DNA of 64,000 bases from Ischnura elegans (taxonomy: Eukaryota > Arthropoda > Insecta > Odonata > Coenagrionidae), in NCBI RefSeq assembly GCF_921293095.1, contig NC_060254.1, positions 11,594,001 through 11,658,000 of the forward strand, in the 5' to 3' direction. Both the position numbers and the translations under genes were made by a program. The notes beneath the pieces are model-generated. The model had not been told where the DNA came from and did no database searches. It saw only the letters and a program-made list of their open reading frames with translations. Below are positions 55,962 to 64,000 of the stretch, piece by piece. Each line of letters opens with the position of its first letter. The stretch's first letter is position 1.

Positions 55962-58900
55962 AAAAAATTAAATGGTTTCTTTGCTCTTTGTTGTACTACC
56001 ACATATTTTAACAAACAAACCATTACAGCAGTAGACTATACCATGCCCTATCGGACTTCGCTATATTTTCTCAAGCCTATTCATATGAGTGAACAAAAAC
56101 TGTAACGAGACTGAACAAAGGTGAAGAATTTCCAAAAAAAATTCAAGAGCCTTCTACGTGTTCATCTCTACTAACTCTCCAATGACTATTTACAAATAAT
56201 AATGAAAGTTATTGCGGAATTTAAGACTTGCACTGACTCAAGTGTGTATGCGATTTTTGTGACTATCATAACGGTAAATACGGTGAAGTTCGTGAATCTC
56301 TGTAATATGAATGCAGAACTATGAAGTCAGTTTTCCCTACAATTTATGAAATTGAGCCTTACCCGCTGATGTAGTCCTAATAAATAGTCATCGTTTCAGG
56401 CAATACTTTGTGGAAGTTGTTGATCATCATGATGAAACAAAATTATAATGCTAGTTTGTAATTGTAATCCCTAGATAATGGTAATGAGCTGCCGAAACCC
56501 AGGTCGGTTAACATTAAAATAATTTGAAATTAATTATTACCCGTACGATATGAGAGCATGATAAGTACCTTTTAAACGCGAGAAATAAGGGACGGAAAGC
56601 AGATGTGGTGAAGGCTCCGTTTTTTTTAAATCTATCGGGAGTTCAGCCACAGAGGAGGTCACAAAGAAAAAAGTCATCTGTGTTCTCCATGGGTTCAGAA
56701 TCAATCCTCTTAGCAAGCCTAAACCCACCATTGTCTTCTGAGCATTCCTTTTGAATTAGGCGTCTCTTCCTTTCTAATGAGATGCTTCATCATGTAATTT
56801 TGTCGCCTCATTTAAAAACTTTGATACCATTTCGCAAAGGGCTCACCTTTGTATCTTCTGTGGAAAATAGTAAGCGGCATTGAGACTTAAGCAGTTGATG
56901 TAAGCACTTTGTGTCGGCGAATAAAAAATTAAACACGTGTCAAACGACTGCCATTAAAGTCCACTTTCACATCTTTGCTCACGTTTTCAAACTTTATAAC
57001 GAGAGTGAGTAATATGTTTACCGCAGCAGTACTCCTGCTGATGGTTGCAGAAAAATTACAATACATTGCCCTCAGGAAGTTATGTAGTGAACCGAATATA
57101 TAAAGTAAACAGCATTTATGGAATAGGGTAGTGTGTTTAAGAAAAAAATCCGTGAAAGCGCAAAGGTTTCAGTAATACTCGTGATATCGATGGCCATGGA
57201 ACTCCTGTTCTACTATTTCTAAAGAATTCATTCCTAAAAAAGATTTATTGCATCAAAGACAGCGACACTGATCACTAAAACATTGAAAATTATCCGTCTA
57301 TTCAACATATAAGCTTATAAATAGGCACTGCTCATTCTAGTGGAACTATTAACAAAACATTTGGGAAGTCGTAACAAGAGTGTATCCGGCTAATTTTTAA
57401 GTCTGATGACAGTAACGATAGAGGAAGAATAAGGCGGCAGAAAAAAACTTCAAAGATCAGCCGGAAAGACGCCTAATTGGATCGGTGCAAGCCGAAATGG
57501 TTCCGTGCTTCTGTTCCGGTATATTCCGGAGGTCGGAACGAGAGCCCTTCGCACAGGAAGTGTTAAAACGCAAATTAACCTCGTGAATCTATTCGAGTCC
57601 GTCTCTCTTTCCCAATTCATGTCCCGCGCCTCCTATATACCCAATTGCTATGTAGATATCGTCCAACATAGGCCATCAATATTCATGGAAAATTTTCCGA
57701 TCGTGGTCATCCGTTATCGCATAAGGAAACACGATTTTTAGACGTGCCCATGAACGATGCATTCGCATGAGAGGCTAAAAAGGTGTCGGTCTCTTTTGAG
57801 GTTGATCAAACGTAAAATGGGACATTCATGGAAAGTCTTTTGAAGCAATATTTCAGGTCAATGCCATTAACAAAGAACGGAGATGAAGATGTGTCACTGA
57901 GACAAAATCGCTTCATAACATACAACACTTTAATTATTAAATATACTCCGATTACTGCCGAACACTGACATCTACGCCGTTTTGTAAGAAAAATATTCAG
58001 TGCTGGTCATAATCGATTCAGCATCTCCACCTGCAGGAATTGGAAGCCTCGTTCACAATAAGGTGATCTAAACCTGAGATAAAATATTCGCATATTTCTT
58101 CTTCTGGAAAGAGTCATGCCTCTCAGCTCATACGGCAACTTCAGATAACGCCAATGGCACATGCAATTGCAAACATTGGAGGAAAAAATAAGTGAAAGCG
58201 ATGGTAGGAGAAGATGAAATGCAAAATATTACGGTAGAAGAATCTTAAGTTGGCGATTGGAAGTGTTGTCAACTTGCCATCCACTGAAAAATGAAATCGG
58301 CCAACTAAAGATGCCACTCGCGTAGCTGACAGAGGAGCGGGTTAAACGCTATAATTAGGACCCTTGAACAATATCGTAAGCCTTGAGGGCGTGGCTCATT
58401 TTAATTGCAACTACCATCGAAGTTGAAGCAGTCAATTTTAACGCTGTAAGAATTTGTGCGTATGGTAAGATCGCAAGCGGTAACGTTGAATTAACTACGG
58501 AGGCAAAGGCTATAGCCACGGATGGCTAGTTTTCAATTAATAACTTACAAATAATTAATCTTAAGACGAAAAAAAATATACATTTTCTAACAAAGATGAG
58601 GAGATGGAAATGTTTCTCTTTCGCAACCGTCATTACTTTTTTTCTACTCTGGTATCGCGAAGCATGTTGTCACTCTAAGATCATTTATGAGTTAATAATG
58701 GTTGCGGCATGCGATTACTGCTATAGTCGTCAAATACAATACGAAAACCAGGTTTAATGACTCATAAGTATATCGAAACCAGTGCTAACCATAAAAAGTG
58801 TAGAGTTTTTAAACATTTATTTTATTCCATTACATCTTTATAGGGCGTCGTAATCGGGCCATTGAAACCAAATTTACTTTTCGCATCTCCCAGCTATCAG

Positions 58901-59216
58901 TTCATCATGACCTTGGCAAATTATAATTGAAGATAGAGAGCATAAGCACACTATAGGCCACCAGCTGTTGCGTCGCACAATGGGCTGAAATGAGAAAAGC
59001 TGGTTAACATTCCATATCTTGGCTTTCAAACTGGATTTTCCCTATGCAAAAGCTTGCTCACAGAGGAAAAATACTGAAATAACAGGAAAATTAATTCTTT
59101 TAAGTTAATTTTTACGATCAGGAGAGACCGATAAAATTTATAATAAAAAATATTTGAAAATAGGCAAGCATAATAGGAAATTTTAGATATGTGTATTTAA
59201 ATAAACTTCTTCTTTA
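55962..59216. other. long stretch without recognised genes
   Basis: 3.3 kb of AT-rich DNA. A possible short echo of SINE D (ACTCGCGTAGCTGA near 58316) is too short to call. Confidence 0.45.
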
Positions 59217-59527
59217 GGAGGCTGTGCGCTAGGCTTAGATTGCTTGAAACAATTGAGAATGGCTATCTTTAAGAGCGACACAGAGAACATAATATTAGAA
59301 CCACACTATATTTCCCGGTCCGATAGAAGCGATAAATTAAGAGAGGTGTTTTGCCGATCGGATAGATATGGGAATTCGTTTTCCCCCGAACCAGAAAGGA
59401 CTTAATAAACGCTAATCCCAGCTTCGTTAGAGCACTTCATTTTTTTTATCTGTAAACGGCTGGTATCCTAACGCCCCCTGCCACACACCCTTTAGGCGGC
59501 TTGCGTGGTGCTATGTAGATGTAGATT
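59217..59527 (+). pseudogene. CR1/Jockey-group LINE 3' end, 5'-truncated
   Basis: Highly similar to 62394-62690 (GCGCTAGGCTTAGATTGCTT, TTTAAGAGCGACACAGAGAA, CGGATAGATATGGGAATTCG, CCTAACGCCCCCTGCCACAC). It starts abruptly at 59217, consistent with 5' truncation during retrotransposition. It holds the last coding stretch, the 3' untranslated region and a short tail of GTAGAT units. There is no full coding potential. Confidence 0.85.
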
Positions 59528-59649
59528 TATTACTTATGTAACTTTAAAACAGACTCTGTTTGTTTCTAATTTTCACTTTAAGCGGGAAAAGTAGAAAAGG
59601 ACGTGTACGGATCGATAGAAAATCATACACCATTAGGTACGATGTCTAC

Positions 59650-60030
59650 AATCATCATCATCTTCACCGTAAGGCAACAATTGTTCAACGACATTTCAAA
59701 AATTTGTGAGATATAGCTCTCCATTGCGCTCCCATCTCTGCTAGGCTTTTCACATCGACATATTTCCTCTCCTATACACCATTAATAACCTGTCTTATGT
59801 AACTTATTTGGGGCAGTCCCTTACCCTTTATTCCCTTCCACCTGTCCTCCGACGACTGTCTTCATCAGGCTCTCATGTCTCATAATGTGGTCAACTAAGT
59901 CGTCTTCTTCTTAGGCTGGTGAAAAGGCTTCTTTTCTATCACTCTTCTCAGCACTTTCTCATTACTTACTCGGCCGATCCATTTTAGCTTCATCACTCTT
60001 CGATTGCACCACATTTCAAACGATTCTAGT
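59650..60030 (-). pseudogene. RTE-type LINE 3' end, decayed
   Basis: The minus strand reads LESFEMWCNRRVMKLKWIGR, VSNEKVLRRVIE, LMKTVVGGQVEGNKG, YIRQV and then KYVDVKSLAEMGAQWRAISH. It uses more than one frame and has stops between segments. The order matches the LINE at 37796-38426 and extends past its C-terminus. The tail near 59650 is a (GAT)-type repeat. It abuts the Penelope-like remnant on its 5' side. Confidence 0.82.
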
Positions 60031-60039
60031 CTTGAAGTA

Positions 60040-60700
60040 AAATCTTATGCTTTCCCGGCGAATATATTTGAAAAATGCTATTCGGGCTTCCAGCCGGGTG
60101 GTCTCCCTCCATTCTGCCGACGTTTCGGAACACGAGTTGGGTTCCATCCTCAGGGCTAATGGTGAGTGGATGAAGTTTGCCAGGTTATATAGTCTTCAAT
60201 TGGTTGTAAGGTCTAACGTGATCGGCCGGGAGGCAGCCAATCTTATTTTCCTATATGCCGGTTTCCATTCATTATTTAGTGAATACCTGGCGTCACGGTG
60301 GAGGATGTTACTTGTCAGCCGGATCTCAATGGACTCCTTTACCAGTCTTTCCCAGAGTTTGGTCTCACGGCATTGAATTTTCACGTGGTCCAACTTTACC
60401 CTATGGTCGGATTCAATGGCGTGGTCTACAAACGCGGATTTTTCCGGTTGGCAGAGGCTAAGGTGTCTCTTATGTTCTTAGATCCTGGAAACACACTTGC
60501 AAAGAATCTGGTAGACCCTTTGAGTTTCAAAACCACAAGTATCCTTGGCTTTAACAAGTAGGTCTCTTAGTTTGGAGCATCGTTGGAAAACGGTGCCAAT
60601 CTGCGTTTTTGGAGGATCCTTGAAATTTTCTTGGACACCGTAGACACACAGGGAATTTTGGTTATGGCGATGGGATTCTACTCTTGTAATGATTTAAAGT
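60040..60700 (-). pseudogene. Penelope-like retroelement, GIY-YIG end and hammerhead
   Basis: On the minus strand, from about 60700, the reading gives KKISRILQKRR and, after a frameshift near 60615, FQRCSKLRDLLVKAKD and VYQILCKC. After an internal deletion it continues EHKRHLSLCQPEKSAFVDHA, IESDHRV and KLWERLVKESIEIRLTSN, ending at 60196 after W.PA. This is the order found in the C-terminal endonuclease region of Penelope-like elements, where a GIY-YIG nuclease is fused behind a telomerase-like reverse transcriptase. The deletion removes the core that normally holds VYVGQTGR, so the nuclease is dead. Downstream, CTGAGGA (60147-60153) and GAAAC (60122-60126), with a GGAAC/GTTCC stem between them, form a hammerhead-ribozyme-like motif. 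The reverse-transcriptase domain is absent. Confidence 0.85.
60122..60156 (-). ncRNA. hammerhead-ribozyme-like motif of Penelope element
   Basis: Minus strand: CCCTGAGGA, a stem-loop closed by GGAAC and GTTCC, then GAAACGTCGG. The CUGANGA and GAAAC boxes are both intact and correctly ordered around a five-pair stem II. Stem I and the cleavage-site strand could not be assigned with certainty. Confidence 0.6.
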
Positions 60701-60705
60701 CTACC

Positions 60706-60830
60706 GCGTGAACAGCGATTAAATGTGCATAAATTGCCTTGAGAAAATATTCCCCTGGACCGGAAATGGAACCACGGATCTTTGGTTTCCCGGGTGACGG
60801 CGCGGACCACTACGCCATCCAGGTTCCTAA
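60706..60830 (-). mobile_element. SINE D, minus copy of second inverted pair
   Basis: The tRNA-like head read on the minus strand has box A TGGCGTAGTGG and box B GGTTCCATTTCC. The body continues TCCGGTCCAGGGGAATATTT and GGCAATTTATGCACA and is cut off soon after at the Penelope remnant. 60728-60825 pairs with 60861-60952. Confidence 0.75.
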
Positions 60831-60854
60831 TGCTATGAGCCTCGGTACAATTGC

Positions 60855-60955
60855 CATTGGTAACCTGGATGGCGTAGTGTTTTGCGCAGAGGCCCGGAAA
60901 GCCGTGGTTAGATTTTCGGTCCAGGGCAATTTTTTCTCATGGCAATTCATATAGT
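60855..60955 (+). mobile_element. SINE D, plus copy of second inverted pair
   Basis: AACCTGGATGGCGTAGTG (box A), GGCCCGGAAAGCCGTGGTTA (degenerate box B), CGGTCCAGGGCAATTTTTTC and CATGGCAATTCAT are the inverted counterpart of the minus copy. About 35 bp lie between the arms. Confidence 0.75.
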
Positions 60956-61663
60956 ACTACTCTTGTTTTCTGTCTTTTTGTAACCGTTTAAATCACGCTC
61001 CAATCCATAAAAATACTCCATGAATAGCATCTGAAGAATTGTTTCCTTACTTCTTCGCCTGTATTCTCAGCTGTAATTACGATTCTTTTTCAAGGACGCC
61101 TTCTTCGCCACTGCAATTCTGCTAATTATTGCTCCCTCCGTCGATGGTTTATCGGCTTCTAACGTAGCAAAACTCTATCACAAACACAAATTTTATGAAA
61201 TAAAATCTTGCCCCAACTTTCCACGCTCCATCGCGAATGACGACTTGCCGAGGCCTCTACTTTACGCGTCCTCCTCCCTTAAGGAAGAGGACAAACGAAC
61301 GGCCAGTATGTGCAGCGTTGCCGTTCCAAACACAGATGGAGGATAAGACAGACGCAGGATGGATGGGCGCACAAAAAATTAGACTGGTATAGATGGTCGA
61401 GAAGATGACGGGGATAAAACGGAGGAAGTAAAGTGGAAGAGAAAGAAATGCCATTGAGATGGTGACACCGGCAATGTTTAAGACGACGCATCACTCTCGC
61501 TCAACCGGCCTCTTTTCATGAGATAAGGGTGCACGATACTTCGATATTTTGAGAAATTATTTATGTGAAATTTATATGCCCAGACATTAATAAGCCTTTC
61601 ATGAAACAAGTGGCTTTAAACGCATTTACACACTCGGGTGCATAATTTATACACACCAAGGAT
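60956..61663. other. unannotated DNA
   Basis: No gene or repeat recognised. Confidence 0.45.
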
Positions 61664-61728
61664 TAAGTTCACCATGGAAATGTTAGTAATATTTGTCTTA
61701 GCCGGGATTCAAACCCGGATATTCCGCT
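61664..61728 (-). mobile_element. SINE, minus copy of third inverted pair
   Basis: On the minus strand the box-B motif GGGTTTGAATCCCGG leads into GCTAAGACAAATATT and a GTGAACTTA end. Its partner is 61918-61980. The head toward box A is poorly kept. Confidence 0.65.
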
Positions 61729-61917
61729 TGCCGGTCTACACCACCAACCTATCTTTTCAAAGCGAACTTTGGGATAATTGTACCGAACATGGTGTTGACG
61801 TCACAAGTCTACATTGTGGTACGCATGCGAAGGAGGTCCTGATCACTAAGTCACAGTCGGGGAAAGAAACCATAATTAGTCGCTATCGAGCGACGACGAT
61901 TTTCAAAGCATTTCGCA

Positions 61918-61980
61918 TCCTGACCGGGAAATCGGGGTTCGAGTCCCGGCTAAGACAAATGTTTTTTCGCGGCGAACTTA
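61918..61980 (+). mobile_element. SINE, plus copy of third inverted pair
   Basis: CCTGACCGGGAAATCG, GGGGTTCGAGTCCCGG (strong box B) and CTAAGACAAATG with a GCGAACTTA end. Inverted relative to 61664-61728, with about 190 bp between. The fragment at 40940-40970 has a similar end. Confidence 0.65.
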
Positions 61981-62076
61981 ATAATTGATGTTAATACCAG
62001 ACAAAGATGATTTTATGACTGATAAATGTTGACCAGGGTTCAATATGTACACGCTAATAATTTGAAGAGGTTAAAG

Positions 62077-62794
62077 CAGCGGTTCCCAGCCTTTTTTTCC
62101 TCCCGTACCCATCCATATGAATACAACTAATATTGCACCCCCAAAAATGTAACGTGCACATTTCATTATACAATTTTACTACGGTTAGGTGAAAATTTTA
62201 GCTATAAATAATTTTTTAAATAGAAACTTTGTTTTAAATACCGGGATCCGGTGCAGAAAGACTTAATCCGCGAACCGAATAAAATACAAAGGAAGGCTGC
62301 GCGTTTCGACAAAAACTGCTACGGCCGCAAAGACACTGTTACCCAGATGTTGAGCGAATTAGGCTGGGAGCCGCTGGAGACTCGGAGGCTGCGCGCTAGG
62401 CTTAGATTGCTTGAGCAATTGAGAATGGATATCTTTAAGAGCGACACAGAGAACATAATATTGGAGCCACACTATATTTCCAGGCCCGATAGAAGCGATG
62501 AATTAAGAGAAATGTTTTGCCGAACGGATAGATATGGGAATTCGTTTTCCTCCGAACCGTAAAGGACTTTAATAAACGCTAGTCCCAACTTCCTTATAGC
62601 ACTTCATTTTTTTTGAGCTCTAAACGGCTGGCGTCCTAACACCCCCTGCCACACGCCTTTTAGGCGGCTTGCGGGGTATTGTAGATGTATTCATATTTCC
62701 TGGTTAAGGGATTCAAAGTTCCTGACGTGCGCCATTAGCGATTATTTTCGGCGTAACCACTAGGGGTATGCGCACCACCGGTTGCGAACCGTTG
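62077..62794. mobile_element. hAT relic with a LINE inside
   Basis: The left end CAGCGGTTCCCAGCCTTTTT is a classic hAT terminal repeat, and the right end GGTTGCGAACCGTTG is its decayed inverse. CACTAGGGGTATGCGCACCA before the right end is also typical of these elements. The outside 8-mers (ggttaaag, ggtatgag) match at only 5 of 8, so the duplication is weak. The middle (62244-62690) is the LINE fragment listed separately. Confidence 0.7.
62244..62690 (+). pseudogene. CR1/Jockey-group LINE 3' end
   Basis: It encodes the very C-terminus of a non-LTR retrotransposon polyprotein. DPVQKDLIRE leads into IQRKAARF, MLSELGWEPLETRRLRARLR and FCRTDRYGNSF, ending at a TAA at 62560. The IQR.AARF and ML.ELGW..LE.RR motifs follow the reverse transcriptase in CR1- and Jockey-related LINEs; I cannot fix the clade. 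A 130-bp 3' untranslated region with CCTAACACCCCCTGCCACAC follows, ending in GTAGATGTA. The reading frame is open over this span, but the reverse transcriptase and endonuclease are missing. It sits inside a hAT relic, so it inserted after that element. Confidence 0.88.
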
Positions 62795-64000
62795 GGTATG
62801 AGTTAAGTTTTAAAGAGTAAAACTTCCCGTGCAGAGACGGAACTTGACCTGTTGAGCCTCTTAAGGATCCACGAGAAGGTTGTCATGGCTGCCCGCTCTG
62901 CAAGATGCGCCTAAGGATATTTTGCTTGTCGTTTAAAATTGGCAAAAAAATAATTGTGATAAATAAAGCAAAATGAGCCCTCTCCTTCGAAGAGGTAGGC
63001 AAGCAGAAGAGGAGCACTCATTTATCCACTGCCAACCCCCTCTCTCCCGCTCTTTCCCTTCCAACAGTCGATTGAAACCTTGTTTGGCCGGGAGTTAGCG
63101 CGCCTCCGGGACCTTCATTAAGAATGCGACAGGTGTGGAGATTTTTATCAGCTCTCAAAATAATTATACTCCTGCCATTAGATTTTTTCGGGCGGTGTGA
63201 ATAAAAACACTTTATATTGAAATATAGCTGCGAGCGGGGAATTAATAACGTTCCCTTTGTGCCCGGATGCCCATTATGGTCCCAAAGCCGCTTTCGGAAG
63301 CTCTGCTTCCATTCCACCTTTGCCTATCGCCTCGTCGCCTGGGAACTTGATGAACGTTCGTAGAGGAGAGAGTAATAGGCTAGTCCTTCCTAGCATCATC
63401 CTGTCGTGTTCGCGCAGAACTAGCAATTTCTTCGCGTTCTCAAAAGCTGTTGAGGAGTAATAATAGGTGTGGCTGATGACACCGGAGAGGAGAAACGCTA
63501 CCAGTGCCGAGAATATGCTTAATGGTTGATATATGTCCTGAACCTACCCTCGCGCAGCACCTACTTTGAAAATTTCTCATTGGATAACTTTAGGAGATGG
63601 CGTCAGTCTAGACACACTGAAATAATATCACAGAGTAAATTGCTAAGTATCCAATACATCACTACATTGAGCCTCGATGGAAGAGAACGCCGTGAAAAAT
63701 AATTGAGATAGATAAAATGGTTAATAACCTCACCAAGTAAAAACGGTATGAAATATTCCATTGAATGCAACGGGCGAAGTTGGTATTCTTAAGTCTGCCA
63801 ATTGGGCAAATTGTACTTAACCAATCCTGTGTCTTAGAGCTATTTATAAATAGAGCCCCATATATGCCCTCAATATAGCTGTCTCTTGACCGTAAGGAAT
63901 GAACCCATTTTTGAAATACCAGGTGTTGTGCAAACGCTTCCTAATATCCAATAATCTGCTAGAAAACTTTAGGGATGTCCCTAAAAATATAGCTGTATTA
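62795..64000. other. unannotated DNA to window end
   Basis: No recognised gene. Open frames at 63018-63317 and 63257-63460 have no domain I can name. Confidence 0.45.

Noticed and set aside
1..64000. CRISPR array, bacterial operon or integrated virus
   Set aside because: No regularly spaced short repeats, no prokaryotic gene packing, and no recognisable viral capsid, envelope or polymerase sequence.

Overview
This window reads as non-coding eukaryotic nuclear DNA, most likely from an arthropod and perhaps an insect. It is AT-rich and intron- or intergene-like, and it is crowded with decayed transposable elements. I recognise no host protein-coding gene. There is no bacterial operon structure, no rRNA, no CRISPR array and no recognisable viral gene. 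The arthropod guess rests on the mix of piggyBac, mariner, hAT, Penelope-like, RTE-type LINE and tRNA-derived SINE sequences. The species cannot be fixed from the sequence.

Layout. 0-10.8 kb: a hAT-type MITE with an 8-bp target duplication, two pairs of dispersed repeats, and a roughly 0.7-kb tandem repeat (about 6.3-8.1 kb). That tandem repeat has been invaded by a second hAT-type MITE and by a perfect 132-bp inverted duplication. A purine-rich block and a truncated mariner follow. 10.8-20 kb: mostly unique DNA, apart from four related about 140-bp repeats at 17.1-18.0 kb that resemble a LINE 3' end. 20.0-23.0 kb: an almost complete piggyBac element. Its transposase has all three catalytic aspartates but carries one in-frame stop and one frameshift, and paired 20-bp palindromes lie at each end. 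23-35 kb: SINE copies, including a head-to-head inverted pair at 29 kb, a GAATCG-rich element, and a three-copy 260-bp tandem repeat at 34 kb. 35.2 kb: an inverted pair of hammerhead-ribozyme-like motifs of the kind found in Penelope-like elements.

37.7-52.5 kb: three copies of a TIR-bearing MITE, one of them interrupted by an RTE-type LINE with a 13-bp target duplication. Two copies of a 660-707 bp TIR element lie in opposite orientation (47.5-50.7 kb), with a 61-bp inverted repeat between them. 52.5-59.2 kb is largely unannotatable. 59.2-62.8 kb is a dense repeat cluster: two LINE 3' ends, an RTE remnant, a Penelope-like GIY-YIG/C-terminal remnant with a hammerhead motif, two inverted SINE pairs, and a hAT relic with a LINE inside it.

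The parts do not work together as a pathway. What can be read is a history of insertions: LINE into MITE, LINE into hAT, MITE into tandem repeat, inverted duplicate into tandem repeat. The most interesting signals are the well-preserved piggyBac end architecture, the ribozyme-bearing Penelope relics, the repeated occurrence of inverted SINE pairs, and the perfect 132-bp inverted duplication, which is either very young or an assembly artefact. All repeat identities were judged by eye; no alignment or database search was run.
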